A DNA stretch of 64,000 nucleotides from Clostridium grantii DSM 8605 (lineage in GTDB: Bacteria; Bacillota; Clostridia; Clostridiales; Clostridiaceae). Position 1 is the stretch's first letter, and each line of letters starts with the position of its first letter. The notes below the pieces were generated by a model, which did not search any database, was not told where the DNA came from, and saw only the letters and a list, made by a program, of their open reading frames with translations. Below are positions 7,638-16,681 of this stretch, piece by piece. The stretch lies in assembly GCF_900129965.1 (NCBI RefSeq), contig NZ_FQXM01000020.1, forward strand, positions 1 to 64,000, in the 5' to 3' direction. The position numbers and the translations under genes are program-made.

Positions 7638-9611
7638 ATGATTCCAATAATTATTTCTATTGTAAGTGTTTTGGTAGGTATAGCATTAATTTTATGGCTG
7701 GCAGGCTTTAGGATTATTTCAAATGACAAAATCGCAGTAGTTGAAAAATGGTGGTCTCCTAAAGGTAATTTGGAAGAAAGAATTATTGCATTAAATGGTG
7801 AGGCAGGATATCAACCACAAGTTTTAAGAGGAGGAATACATTTTTTATCCCCATTAATGTACAAAATCCATAAATGTCCATTTGTAACTGTACCTCAAGG
7901 AGAAATTGCTTATGTTTTCTCAAGAGATGGAAAACCGCTTGATCCAACTCAAACATTGGGACAAGTAGTTCCCCAATGCAATAATTTTCAAAATGTGAGA
8001 GCATTTATGGAAAATGGAGGTCAAAAAGGACCACAAAGAGGGATAGTCAGAGAAGGTACTTATATTTTCAATCTTGCTCAATTTATAGTTATAACTAATG
8101 AAAAAACTTATTATCTTCCCCTTGGAAGTAATGATGATTATAAAACAATTAATAAAATGGCTGAGATTTTAAGAGAAAGAGATGCTTTTAAACCTATAGT
8201 AATAAAAGGCGTGGATGATAAGGTAGGTATAGTTACAGTTCATGATGGACCTTCTTTAAATAAGGATGATATTATAGCACCAGCGGTAGGAGATGTTTCA
8301 TCAGAAAGTGAAAAATATCATAATAATTTCCAAGATCCTGAAAAATTTTTAATTGCAGGCGGATTTAGAGGAAGACAACACCAAGTTTTAGTTGAAGGAA
8401 CATATTTTATAAATAGATTATTTGCAACTGTTCAGCTTATAGAGAAAATTACTGTAGAGGTTGGATTTGTAGGTGTTGTTGTTTCCTACATTGGACCTAA
8501 AGGAGAAGATTCTACTGGGGTAGGATATAGCCATGGAGAACTTGTTGAAAATGGTTATAGAGGGGTTTGGGCTAAAGCTTTAATGCCAGGTAAATATGCA
8601 TTTAATACTTATGCTGGTAAGGTTATAATGGTCCCAACAACTAACATAATTTTGAAATGGATAAGTAATCAAAGAGGAACTCATAATTTTGATGAAAATT
8701 TAAAGGAAGTAAGCTTAATAACAAAGGATGCTTTTCAACCGTCACTTCCTTTATCAGTAGTGCTTCATATTGATTATAAAAAAGCTCCTTTGGTAATCCA
8801 ACGATTTGGAGATATAAAGAAATTAGTTGATCAAACTCTAGATCCAATGGTATCAGCTTATTTTAAAAATATTGGACAAACTAAAACTTTAATTCAGCTT
8901 ATTCAAGAAAGAAGCGAAATTCAAATGACAGCTTCTAGTGAAATGAAAGAAAAATTTGGTCACTACAATTTAGACTTAGAAGAAGTTTTAATTGGAACTC
9001 CATCTGCATCTGAAAATGATAATAAAATAGAAGATATTTTAACTCAACTTAGAGAAAGACAAATTGCTATGGAACAAATTGAAACTTATACTATGCAGCA
9101 AAAGGCGGCAGATAAGGAAAAAGAATTAAAAGAATCTCAGTCAAGGGCGGCTCAACAAAGATTCTTAACAGAATCAGAAATAAATATTCAAATTCAAGGA
9201 AATGAAGGTAAAGCAGAATTTCAAAGAGCACTTCAAGAAGCTTCTAAAATTAAAGCTATTGCAGAAGCGGAAGCAGAAAAAGAAGCTAGAATTGGTATAG
9301 GTAAAGCCATAGCTATTGATGAACAAGTAAAAGCTTATGGCGGACCACAATATCAAGTTGCTCAAGAAATTATGAGTAAGTTTACTCAAGCTATTGAAAA
9401 ATCAAAAATAAATATAGTTCCAAATACTTTGGTGAATATGGGGAATTCAGATTCTGGAAGTGGAAATGTTTTTGAAATGCTTTTGGGTCTTTTGGTAAGT
9501 GAAAAATTAGGAGTAAATTTTGATATGAATAAAGATAATGAAGATACAAGGGTTTTGAAAATAAAAGAAGCTATATTAAAATCTATGGAAGAAGAAGAGA
9601 CAGAGCAGTAA
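7638..9611 (+). CDS. SPFH/band-7 (flotillin-like) membrane protein
   Basis: A 657-aa protein with one N-terminal membrane helix (residues about 2-24), then a long SPFH/prohibitin-homology region, then an Ala/Glu-rich coiled coil from about 480 to 560 (repeats of AEAEAEKEAR type, QQKAADKEKELKESQSRAAQQ). The architecture is that of flotillin-like scaffold proteins, which oligomerise in membrane microdomains, but it is longer than FloT (about 510 aa) and has a distinct N-terminal half with repeated glycine-rich GGFRGRQHQVLVEGTYF-type units. The AAAGGGTGG ribosome site and a consensus promoter lie just upstream. It is probably co-transcribed with the DUF2164 gene 32 bases downstream. Substrate or partner is unknown. 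Both sides of the two-gene unit carry a copy of the small RNA element. Confidence 0.85.
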   Translation: MIPIIISIVSVLVGIALILWLAGFRIISNDKIAVVEKWWSPKGNLEERIIALNGEAGYQPQVLRGGIHFLSPLMYKIHKCPFVTVPQGEIAYVFSRDGKPLDPTQTLGQVVPQCNNFQNVRAFMENGGQKGPQRGIVREGTYIFNLAQFIVITNEKTYYLPLGSNDDYKTINKMAEILRERDAFKPIVIKGVDDKVGIVTVHDGPSLNKDDIIAPAVGDVSSESEKYHNNFQDPEKFLIAGGFRGRQHQVLVEGTYFINRLFATVQLIEKITVEVGFVGVVVSYIGPKGEDSTGVGYSHGELVENGYRGVWAKALMPGKYAFNTYAGKVIMVPTTNIILKWISNQRGTHNFDENLKEVSLITKDAFQPSLPLSVVLHIDYKKAPLVIQRFGDIKKLVDQTLDPMVSAYFKNIGQTKTLIQLIQERSEIQMTASSEMKEKFGHYNLDLEEVLIGTPSASENDNKIEDILTQLRERQIAMEQIETYTMQQKAADKEKELKESQSRAAQQRFLTESEINIQIQGNEGKAEFQRALQEASKIKAIAEAEAEKEARIGIGKAIAIDEQVKAYGGPQYQVAQEIMSKFTQAIEKSKINIVPNTLVNMGNSDSGSGNVFEMLLGLLVSEKLGVNFDMNKDNEDTRVLKIKEAILKSMEEEETEQ

Positions 9612-9643
9612 AATATTAAAAAACAAAAGGAGATATATAACTA

Positions 9644-9880
9644 ATGAATAAAGAAATTCAAATTGACAAAGCATCGAAAGAATTAATAATAAGAGAGATT
9701 AAAAGATTCTTTTATGAAGAAAGAGATGAAGACCTTGGCGAATTAGCAGCTATGTTATATTTGGACTTCGTTATGGAAAATATTGCACCAGAGATTTATA
9801 ATATAGGGGTGAAAGACAGTATATCTTTTATGACAGATAAAATTGATGATATGTATGGTTTAGAAATACGTAAAAGATAA
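9644..9880 (+). CDS. DUF2164 family protein
   Basis: A small soluble protein of 78 aa. The pattern I.IRE.KRFFYEERDEDLGELAAMLYLDFVMENIAPEIYNIGVKDS is characteristic of DUF2164, a family of unknown function found in many Firmicutes and proteobacteria. It is rich in acidic residues and has no membrane segment. It follows the SPFH gene with a good ribosome site (AAAGGAGATATATAAC), so it is probably expressed with it. I can offer no biochemical role. Confidence 0.85.
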   Translation: MNKEIQIDKASKELIIREIKRFFYEERDEDLGELAAMLYLDFVMENIAPEIYNIGVKDSISFMTDKIDDMYGLEIRKR

Positions 9881-9914
9881 TTAGAAAAACTTGTGATAAT
9901 TAATTAACAATTTA

Positions 9915-9962
9915 GAAACATTTTCAACACTTAGTTGTAACATAACTATATTATTATAATAA
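9915..9962 (+). promoter_or_regulatory. Promoter and conserved upstream box, small RNA copy 2
   Basis: GAAACATTTTCAACAC (9915-9930), TTGTAA (9935-9940), 16-base spacer, TAATAA (9957-9962). A TATAAT also sits at 9955-9960 but with only 14 bases of spacing. Confidence 0.5.
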
Positions 9963-9968
9963 TAACAA

Positions 9969-10048
9969 ATAAATAAAAAACTTATCCCCCTAAAATAAGT
10001 TATAATATTAAACCCACACTTCTTAAAAAAAGTGTGGGTTTGTTTTTT
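9969..10048 (+). ncRNA. Putative small RNA, copy 2
   Basis: Stem AAACTTAT/ATAAGTT (9978-9985, 9995-10001) with the loop CCCCCTAAA, then terminator AACCCACACT/AGTGTGGGTT (10011-10020, 10031-10040) followed by TGTTTTTTT. It is convergent with the symporter gene, and its T-run abuts that gene's stop codon, so the element also separates the two transcripts. The loop sequence is identical to copy 3. Confidence 0.65.
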
Positions 10049-11343
10049 TAGTTAGTACTATCTAACATAAGATTTTTATCACTATAAAAAATTTCTTCAT
10101 CTATTTCATTTTCGCTTTTGGCAACAATTAAAGTAACCACAGCATCCCCAGTTACATTAACAACAGTACGGCACATATCAAGGATTCTATCCACGCCTAT
10201 AATAAGAGCAATTCCCTCTACAGGTAGTCCTACTGAAGTAAGTACCATAGATAAAGTAATCATGCCAACTCCAGGAACACCAGCAGTTCCAATGGAAGCT
10301 AAAGTTGCAGTTAATATTACAGTTAAAAGCTGAGATAAAGTTAAATCTACATTAAAAATTTGAGAAATAAATACAGTGGCAACTCCTTGCATAATAGCGG
10401 TACCATCCATATTTACAGTAGCACCAAGTGGAAGAGTAAATCCAAAAATACTTTTATGAACACCAAAGTTTTTTTCAACGGTTTCCATGGTAACAGGCAA
10501 GGTTGCATTAGAACTAGAGGTACTAAAAGCAAGAGTCATAACATTCCAGAATTTTTTGAAGAAAATTATTGGATTTAGTTTTGTGAAGATAACTAAACTA
10601 CCTGTATAAACTACAGTTAAATGAACAAATAAAGCTAATAATATAGTAATCATATATAAACTCAATTTAATTAAAGAGTCAAATCCAAGAGTAGCAGCAA
10701 CCTTTAGTATCAAAGAAAATACACCAATAGGAGCCATTAGCATAACTATATCAATCATTTTTAAAACTAGGTGATTCATAGAATCGAATAAATCTAAAAT
10801 AATTTTAGACTTTTGTTTTGGAATACTGTTAATGGAAACGCCAAGAAGTAAGCTGAAAACTATAACTTGTAGCATATTACCTTCTACCATTGATTGCAGT
10901 GGATTTGTAGGAACCATACCTACTAATATATCAATAAAATTAACAGCTTCACTTACTTCATAAGCAGCGTTACCAGAAGTTAAAGAGCTATTTGACCCAG
11001 GTTGAATCATTAGTGCAAAAGATAATCCTATAGTTATTGCAAGAGCAGTAGTTGATAAGTAGAAAATTAGAGTTTTAGCTCCAACTCTCCCAAGCTTTTT
11101 TATATCACTTATTTGAGTTACACCATTTACCAAAGATATAAACACCATAGGTACAACCAACATTTTTATAGCATTGATAAATATTTTACCAATAGGAGCA
11201 AAAGCATAGCTTTCTAATAACTTGTATAAATTTTGTGGTAGTAAAGAAATTTCAGGATTAAAAAGCAATCCTATAATAAGACCAAGTACCATTGCAAGAA
11301 TAATTTTCGTGGATAATTTAGTTTTTTTCATTTGTTTATTCAT
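10048..11343 (-). CDS. Dicarboxylate/amino acid:cation symporter (DAACS, SLC1 family)
   Basis: A 431-aa transporter with about eight membrane helices and two re-entrant hairpins. The family landmarks are present: the Ser-rich hairpin TLAFSTSSSNATLPVTMETVEKNFGV, the NMDGT motif in TLPLGATVNMDGTAIMQGVATVFISQ, and GVPGVGMITLSMVLTSVGLP with DRILDMCRTVVNVTGDAVVTLIVAK near the end. These proteins take up glutamate, aspartate or C4-dicarboxylates with Na+ or H+. The R in DMCRTVVNVTGD is at the position that favours acidic amino acids over neutral ones in SLC1 proteins, so glutamate/aspartate uptake is plausible. The ribosome site is G-rich (TGGGGGAAAT). Single-gene unit. Confidence 0.9.
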   Translation of the reverse strand: MNKQMKKTKLSTKIILAMVLGLIIGLLFNPEISLLPQNLYKLLESYAFAPIGKIFINAIKMLVVPMVFISLVNGVTQISDIKKLGRVGAKTLIFYLSTTALAITIGLSFALMIQPGSNSSLTSGNAAYEVSEAVNFIDILVGMVPTNPLQSMVEGNMLQVIVFSLLLGVSINSIPKQKSKIILDLFDSMNHLVLKMIDIVMLMAPIGVFSLILKVAATLGFDSLIKLSLYMITILLALFVHLTVVYTGSLVIFTKLNPIIFFKKFWNVMTLAFSTSSSNATLPVTMETVEKNFGVHKSIFGFTLPLGATVNMDGTAIMQGVATVFISQIFNVDLTLSQLLTVILTATLASIGTAGVPGVGMITLSMVLTSVGLPVEGIALIIGVDRILDMCRTVVNVTGDAVVTLIVAKSENEIDEEIFYSDKNLMLDSTN

Positions 11344-11647
11344 ATTTTATTTCCCCCATAGATATAATATTTTGTGAATAATTGCATTTTATAGACAAAC
11401 TTTACGCATGAATTAATAGTTAAAGTGGAATGACTTGAATATTGATTTATGAAAGTATGAGCATAAAATTATGCATTTCATAAATTAAACTCAAGATGAA
11501 ATTGTATCATACATAAGCTTGAAAATCAAATAATGCAATAAATGATTATGCAACTTGCGTTTTTATAAAATCCAGATAAGGAAATTAAAAACTTATTTTA
11601 CTAAAACAAGTTAAATAGTAAGTGAAAGTTTAGTTGAAAAATTGTAA

Positions 11648-11678
11648 TATTTATTATAAACTGAGATTATAATAAATA
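11648..11678. repeat. 12-bp inverted repeat in the 11344-11727 gap
   Basis: TATTTATTATAA (11648-11659) and TTATAATAAATA (11667-11678) flank ACTGAGA-type spacer bases, 50 bases before the PspC gene. It overlaps possible -10 sequences, so it could be an operator. The remaining part of this 384-base divergent gap is AT-rich and holds the promoters for both neighbours, which I could not pin down. Confidence 0.4.
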
Positions 11679-11727
11679 AGTTGTAAGTATTTACAGTGTT
11701 ATTCTATGGTATAGGAGGTGAAATAAA

Positions 11728-12042
11728 ATGAGTAATTTTAAATTATATAAATCAACAACGGATAAGAAAATTTCTGGTGTTTGTGGTGGATTAGCTGAGA
11801 ATTTAGGAGTTGACCCGTCTATTGTAAGAATAGTTTGGGCAGTAATAAGTATTTTTTATGGAATAGGTATTATACTTTATATAATTGCTGCATTGATTTT
11901 ACCAGAAAAACGACCAGAGGATTATGAAGGAAGAATACAAAAACCTAATAATGATTTTTCAAACAAAGAAAAATCACCAGAAACAAAAGTAACTGATGTT
12001 AATTTTAAAGAAGTCAAAAGTTATGATGATGTACAACAGTAA
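11728..12042 (+). CDS. PspC-domain membrane protein
   Basis: A 104-aa protein starting MSNFKLYKSTTDKKISGVCGGLAENLGVDPSIVRIVWAVISIFYGIGIILYIIAALILPEKR: the complete PspC domain with one membrane helix (about 33-58). Beyond residue 65 there is a hydrophilic, Lys/Glu-rich tail. In enterobacteria PspC belongs to the phage-shock envelope response; in Firmicutes the domain occurs in small stand-alone proteins of poorly known role. The AGGAGGTG ribosome site is ideal and the gene ends in its own GAAA-loop terminator, so it is monocistronic. Confidence 0.88.
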   Translation: MSNFKLYKSTTDKKISGVCGGLAENLGVDPSIVRIVWAVISIFYGIGIILYIIAALILPEKRPEDYEGRIQKPNNDFSNKEKSPETKVTDVNFKEVKSYDDVQQ

Positions 12043-12070
12043 AAAAACTACACGAAAGTGTAGTTTTTGT
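12043..12070 (+). terminator. Terminator after the PspC gene
   Basis: AAAAACTACAC, GAAA tetraloop, GTGTAGTTTTT (12043-12068). The stem starts immediately after the stop codon, and the A/T-rich flanks make it work on both strands. Confidence 0.85.
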
Positions 12071-12118
12071 TCAATGTAATAAAAAAATAATATAAGTTTT
12101 AATTAAGGGGATGAACTA

Positions 12119-12691
12119 GTGAGCAATAATATAACCGTTCTACCAGTAGTTATATATTTAGTAATTAAACTTACATATATATTTAAAGGGAGGGCTTTTA
12201 TTACTTATATATCTGAGTTCGAAGGTTTAGTGTTAATGTATTGTGCAGCTCCTATTGTGAATTTAAATCTTTTTAAAAATATTCAGTCAAAAGGAACTCT
12301 ATCATTTATATCAGCTATAGTACCTTTAGTTATCTTCATGATTTATTTTATTATATCTAGATCAAGAGCTTATAAATTATTAATACATAATGTGGCTATG
12401 AAATTGTTTATGGATAAATTTGAAGACTTACTAATTAAACATAATATTCAATTTGCAAAGGAAAAATATAAATTGGTATTAAATAATAAAGTGATTGTTT
12501 ATTTTAGTGGGGAATCAATAATTATTAAAAACTATAAAGAGATACCTTTACTAAATGAAATGATCAAAGATTTTAAATATGAACTAAAAAGTATGCCTAC
12601 TAGAAAGAAAAATATATCTATTGCTTTTGATATACTTTTTTTGGTGATGTTTTCACTTCCTATATTAATTAGTTTATTTTTTATTTTCTAG
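12119..12691 (+). CDS. Membrane protein of unknown family, 190 aa
   Basis: Starts at a GTG with AAGGGGATG upstream. Hydrophobic segments are seen at about residues 7-22, 35-50, 60-80 and 168-190, with a mixed, cytosolic-looking stretch (about 85-160) between the third and fourth. That stretch contains VIVYFSGESIIIKNYKEIPLLNEMI, which could be a small beta-rich domain. I recognise no family. The gene stands alone between the PspC terminator and the cyclic-di-GMP gene; no operon partner is evident. Confidence 0.65.
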   Translation: MSNNITVLPVVIYLVIKLTYIFKGRAFITYISEFEGLVLMYCAAPIVNLNLFKNIQSKGTLSFISAIVPLVIFMIYFIISRSRAYKLLIHNVAMKLFMDKFEDLLIKHNIQFAKEKYKLVLNNKVIVYFSGESIIIKNYKEIPLLNEMIKDFKYELKSMPTRKKNISIAFDILFLVMFSLPILISLFFIF

Positions 12692-12873
12692 TTTTTATTT
12701 TAATGATATTCTAAAAAACTATGATGTTTTTTAATTTGATATTGATAACTTTATAAGTTTTGGTAAAATGATGTTATAGATACTAATAAGTATGCTTAAG
12801 GATATTCATTTAGAAGAATTAAAATAATTATAAAAAATTCAATTCAAATATCCATAAGATTGGAGAAAAGCTT

Positions 12874-14745
12874 ATGCGTAAAATCGTTGGTTTTTACAAA
12901 CAAATAAGCGTTGCAAATAAAAATATTTTTGTGCTTATGATGACTATACTTCCGTTTATTTTAGGAATTGGAATATCTATGCATAAAAATCCTGAGATGA
13001 GATACTTTGGGGCAGCTATAAATATTTCAGGGTCACAAAGAATGCGAACAATGTTGATTTCAAATTTTTCACAGAAAATAGGTACAGAATATTTAGAAAA
13101 TAATGAGGAAAATGTTGATAGTATACGAAAACTCTTAGAATCAGAAGTTTTTATATATGAAGAGTATATGGAGGCATTAGTTTACGGAGATGAAAGTATA
13201 AAACTAGATAAAAATAAGTATGATAACATAGTTTCAGAAATAAATAAGTTGTTACCATTAACAGATAAATACATTGAAGTAACTAAAAATATAATAAGTG
13301 ACCCATCAGATATGGAGAGTATTGATTTTATTGTTGATAATTCACTAGAATTAAAAGATGAAGTTGATAAAATTGTTGGATTATATGAAAAACAATATGA
13401 GATAGAAGTAAAGATTCAAAAAAATATTAATATATGGATAGTTATTATTTCAATAATATTAACAGGTTTTGGTTTTGTTCTTACTAAAAAGATAAAACAA
13501 AATGAAAAATTTGCTAAATTTGATTATTTAACAGGATTAAAGAATAAAAGTGAAATATATGTAGATTTAAAAGGGAAAGATGTGAGAAAATACTCCGCAT
13601 TTTTTATTGATTTGGATAAATTTAAATTGGTGAATGATACATTTGGACATTTGATTGGTGATGAAATAATTATTAAAGTGGCAAATAGAATTCAAAAGTT
13701 GTTTGAATTTAATTCAGTATATAGATATGGGGGAGATGAATTTTTAGTTCTAAGAGAAAGTGAAAATATAGATGAAGTGAATTTGTTTAATGAAAGGTTA
13801 ATGAAAAATATAAAAGTAGAAATGGGGCAACCTTTTATTGATTCAAAAGGAAGAAAACATTATTTGAGTTTTTCTATGGGAATAGTTACAAATAATGCTG
13901 GGCTTAAAAGTTTTGAAAAATTAATCGAGTTTTCAGATGATTTAATGTATGACAGTAAAAATTACCCCAATAAGGTGAGTATATGCGATACGGTAGAAAA
14001 AGCTGAATACAGGATTGAATTGAAAAATGATACAATGAAGGTTATGCAAAATAAAGAAATATTTGCTAAGTTCCAACCAATTTATGATTTAAATAAGAAT
14101 ATAAAAGGATTAGAAACACTGGCTAGATGGAAGCATAAAGGTAAAATTATTAATCCTATAAACTTTATTCCGATAATTTATAGAAATGGATTTATAGAAG
14201 AGTTTGATTTATATATGATTAAGCATGCAGGGTTAATATACAAAGAAATATTTAGCAAAAATCCAATTCATAATGATTTTTTCTATTCGATAAATATAAC
14301 TAAAGACACCTTATATAATTTCAATATAAATGGTATGCTAAGTGCACTTCGAGAATCTCCTATACCAAGAGATAAAATAATTATTGAAGTTTTAGAAGAA
14401 GTAATTATTGATAAAGATGTGATAGACAAACTTGAAATATTACATGAAAAAGGATTTAAAATTGCAATTGACGATTTTTCGGCGGGAAATACTTCAATAG
14501 ATTCTCTTAAGATTAAATATATAAGTTTTATTAAAATTGCTAAGTCAATTACTGATGAACTTATTGGTAATGAATACAATATAAAATTATTAGATAAGTT
14601 AGTTGTTTTAATTCATTCCTTAGATAAAAAAGTTGTTGTAGAAGGGGTAGAGACAAAGGAACAATTCGATTTACTTTCCAAATTAAAAGTTGATTTAATT
14701 CAAGGATATTATCTATCAAAACCAAGAGATCCAAAAGATTTATAA
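12874..14745 (+). CDS. PilJ-GGDEF-EAL cyclic-di-GMP signalling protein
   Basis: A 623-aa membrane sensor. TM1 is at about 18-35 and TM2 at about 188-206; between them lies a PilJ-type ligand domain beginning AINISGSQRMRTMLIS, the nitrate/nitrite-type P-box region. Then a GGDEF domain with an intact YGGDEF (about 286-290) and an EAL domain. The EAL motif reads ETL (GLETLARWKH), but the other metal and catalytic residues are there: INIT Asn, IEVLEE Glu pair, IDDF Asp pair, the IKIA Lys, the VEGVET Glu and the QGYY Gln. So both synthesis and breakdown of cyclic-di-GMP are possible. The protein probably links an outside signal to motility or adhesion. Confidence 0.9.
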   Translation: MRKIVGFYKQISVANKNIFVLMMTILPFILGIGISMHKNPEMRYFGAAINISGSQRMRTMLISNFSQKIGTEYLENNEENVDSIRKLLESEVFIYEEYMEALVYGDESIKLDKNKYDNIVSEINKLLPLTDKYIEVTKNIISDPSDMESIDFIVDNSLELKDEVDKIVGLYEKQYEIEVKIQKNINIWIVIISIILTGFGFVLTKKIKQNEKFAKFDYLTGLKNKSEIYVDLKGKDVRKYSAFFIDLDKFKLVNDTFGHLIGDEIIIKVANRIQKLFEFNSVYRYGGDEFLVLRESENIDEVNLFNERLMKNIKVEMGQPFIDSKGRKHYLSFSMGIVTNNAGLKSFEKLIEFSDDLMYDSKNYPNKVSICDTVEKAEYRIELKNDTMKVMQNKEIFAKFQPIYDLNKNIKGLETLARWKHKGKIINPINFIPIIYRNGFIEEFDLYMIKHAGLIYKEIFSKNPIHNDFFYSINITKDTLYNFNINGMLSALRESPIPRDKIIIEVLEEVIIDKDVIDKLEILHEKGFKIAIDDFSAGNTSIDSLKIKYISFIKIAKSITDELIGNEYNIKLLDKLVVLIHSLDKKVVVEGVETKEQFDLLSKLKVDLIQGYYLSKPRDPKDL

Positions 14746-14779
14746 ATTATTATAAAACAATTGAAAGGATGTGGTAGTT

Positions 14780-14833
14780 ATGTTGAAAAATAAAAATGAT
14801 AAAACTAATAATAAGGTGAGAGAAGATAGGTAA
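14780..14833 (+). CDS. Possible 17-aa leader-type ORF before rtcB
   Basis: GAAAGGATG precedes an ATG that opens MLKNKNDKTNNKVREDR and stops at 14831-14833. Just after it, GAGAGAA and TTCTCTC form a loose inverted repeat before the rtcB ribosome site. It may be a leader peptide or chance. There is no similarity to known attenuators. Confidence 0.2.
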   Translation: MLKNKNDKTNNKVREDR

Positions 14834-14897
14834 TAAGAATTTGCTAAATTCTCTCTAACTTTGAAAGACAAAAACTTATAAATTTTAAGGAGAGAAT

Positions 14898-15995
14898 ATG
14901 AAAACTGAAATAAAAATTATTAGAAGTGAAAAATCCTGGATTGAAAGCAGTGCTATTGAACAACTTATAAAGGTAGCAGAATTAGAAGGTGTAGTTCAAG
15001 CGGTAGGTATGCCAGATTTGCACCCCGGAAAAACTCCAGTGGGAGCTAGTTTTGTTACTAATAATATTGTTTATCCACATTTAATAGGCAATGATATAGG
15101 CTGTGGAATGACTCTATTTTCAACAGCAGTAAATAAGAAAAAATTCAAAACCTCTAAAATCATTGAGAAATTAAAAAAACTTGATAGCTTAGAAAGTATT
15201 AATATAGATGATTTGAGAGATGAAACAGAGTATACTTTTAAAAATAAACTTGGGACTATTGGTGGGGGGAATCACTTTGCCGAGTTCCAAGAAATTAATG
15301 AAATATATAATGAAAAAGCAATGAAAGACATGAATTTAGAAAAGGATAAAATTATGTTACTTGTTCATAGTGGTTCAAGAAGTTTTGGGGAATTTATCTT
15401 AAGAAAATTTATTGATGAATATTCTTGCCAAAATGGACTAAAAACAGATAGTGAAGCTTTTCAAGCTTATATGAAGGATCACAATGAAGCTATTAATTTT
15501 GCAAAACTTAATAGAGAATTGGTGGCTTATCGACTTATGCAGTATTTAAAGATGAATAATTACTTTGAGGTGATTAATAGCCAACATAATAGTTTGACAG
15601 TGAAGAAGGTAAATGGAGAAAATCTTTATATTCATAGAAAAGGTGCTGCTCCTGCAGATGAAGGTTATGTTGTAGTTGCAGGATCTAGAGGATCTAATTC
15701 TTATATTGTTGAACCCATTGGAGAACCTAAAGATTTCGCTTATTCCATAGCTCATGGCGCTGGACGGAAGTGGTCTAGATTTTCTTGTAAAGAAAGACTT
15801 GAAGGATTATATTCAAAGAAAGATATACGATTAAATAATCTAAATTATAGTGTTATTTGCAAAGATAAAAATTTAATCTATCAAGAAGCTCCAGAGGCCT
15901 ATAAAAATATAGAAAGAGTAATTGAAGATATGGTTGAAGCAAATATGATAAAGCTTGTAGCCAGCTTTAAACCTTTAATTACTTATAAGGTTTAA
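14898..15995 (+). CDS. rtcB: RtcB-family RNA ligase (RtcB2 type)
   Basis: RtcB joins 2',3'-cyclic-phosphate and 5'-OH RNA ends with GTP and Mn2+. At 365 aa it is the short form that travels with prfH. Visible motifs: DLHPGKTPVGASF, IGNDIGCGM with the metal-binding Cys, GTIGGGNHFAEF, LLVHSGSRSFGE, INSQHNSL, HRKGAAPADEGY, and IAHGAGRKWSR with the guanylylated His at about 286. In this gene pair the known role is to reseal 16S rRNA cut in the decoding centre while PrfH clears the nascent chain. The ribosome site AAGGAGAG is strong, and prfH follows after 4 bases, so the two form an operon. Confidence 0.93.
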   Translation: MKTEIKIIRSEKSWIESSAIEQLIKVAELEGVVQAVGMPDLHPGKTPVGASFVTNNIVYPHLIGNDIGCGMTLFSTAVNKKKFKTSKIIEKLKKLDSLESINIDDLRDETEYTFKNKLGTIGGGNHFAEFQEINEIYNEKAMKDMNLEKDKIMLLVHSGSRSFGEFILRKFIDEYSCQNGLKTDSEAFQAYMKDHNEAINFAKLNRELVAYRLMQYLKMNNYFEVINSQHNSLTVKKVNGENLYIHRKGAAPADEGYVVVAGSRGSNSYIVEPIGEPKDFAYSIAHGAGRKWSRFSCKERLEGLYSKKDIRLNNLNYSVICKDKNLIYQEAPEAYKNIERVIEDMVEANMIKLVASFKPLITYKV

Positions 15996-15999
15996 GCTT

Positions 16000-16620
16000 A
16001 TGTGGATGCAAATAAGCGCAGGGCAGGGCCCGGTAGAGTGTTGTAGATTTGTTTATTTATTTCTTTGTTTAATAAAAAACGAATGCCAAAAGCAAAATAT
16101 AAAGGTTGAACTTTTGGAGTATGAACAAGGAGAAAAAAAAGATACGCTAAAATCAGCTTTTGTTAAGTTAAGTGGAGAATTAGCAGAAGACTACGCAAAA
16201 TCCATTGAGGGTTCCATGCAATGGATATGCAAAAGTACGTACAGAAAAAATCATCAAAGAAAAAACTGGTTTATTGAAGTAGAACTTTTTAAGGAAGAGG
16301 AAACTATTGATTTAAATTTAAAACAATTAAAGATTGAAACTATGAGATGTAGTGGCAATGGAGGTCAGAATGTTAATAAACTTGAAACCGGGGTTAAAAT
16401 AACACATTTACCTACAGGAATTGTAGTAAAATCTCAAGAAGAAAGGAGCCAACTTCAAAATAAAAAAATTGCTATGCAAAGGCTTGAAAAAAAGTTGGCT
16501 GAACTAAAGTTAAATAAAGTTTTGGAATTAAACGAAGAAAAATGGGGAAAGCATAAAGAAATTCAACGAGGCAATGCAAAAAGGGTTTTTAAAGGAATAG
16601 AATTTAAGGAAATTAATTAA
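16000..16620 (+). CDS. prfH: PrfH, release-factor-like peptidyl-tRNA hydrolase
   Basis: A 206-aa protein with the N-terminal MWMQISAGQGPVECCRFVYLF seen in PrfH and a GGQ motif (SGNGGQNVNK, GGQ at about 121-123) that releases the nascent peptide. It lacks the stop-codon-reading domain of RF1/RF2, as expected for PrfH. The C-terminus is Lys/Arg-rich (HKEIQRGNAKRVFKGIEF), typical of this group. It is known to act with RtcB2 on ribosomes whose 16S rRNA has been cleaved. The ATG is 4 bases after the rtcB stop, with TAAGG about 10 bases upstream. Directly after the stop comes small RNA copy 3. Confidence 0.93.
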   Translation: MWMQISAGQGPVECCRFVYLFLCLIKNECQKQNIKVELLEYEQGEKKDTLKSAFVKLSGELAEDYAKSIEGSMQWICKSTYRKNHQRKNWFIEVELFKEEETIDLNLKQLKIETMRCSGNGGQNVNKLETGVKITHLPTGIVVKSQEERSQLQNKKIAMQRLEKKLAELKLNKVLELNEEKWGKHKEIQRGNAKRVFKGIEFKEIN

Positions 16621-16627
16621 CATTCTC

Positions 16628-16675
16628 GAAACAATTTCAACACTAAGTTGTCACATAAATATATTATCATATTAT
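16628..16675 (+). promoter_or_regulatory. Promoter and conserved upstream box, small RNA copy 3
   Basis: GAAACAATTTCAACAC (16628-16643), TTGTCA (16648-16653), 16-base spacer, TATTAT (16670-16675). The best of the three promoters. Confidence 0.55.
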
Positions 16676-16681
16676 TAACAG

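Noticed and set aside
11586..11620. Sequence similar to the small RNA stem (AAACTTATTTTACTAAAACAAG)
   Set aside because: It shares only part of the stem; the C-rich loop, the promoter box and the terminator are absent, so I do not count it as a fourth copy, though it might be a relic.
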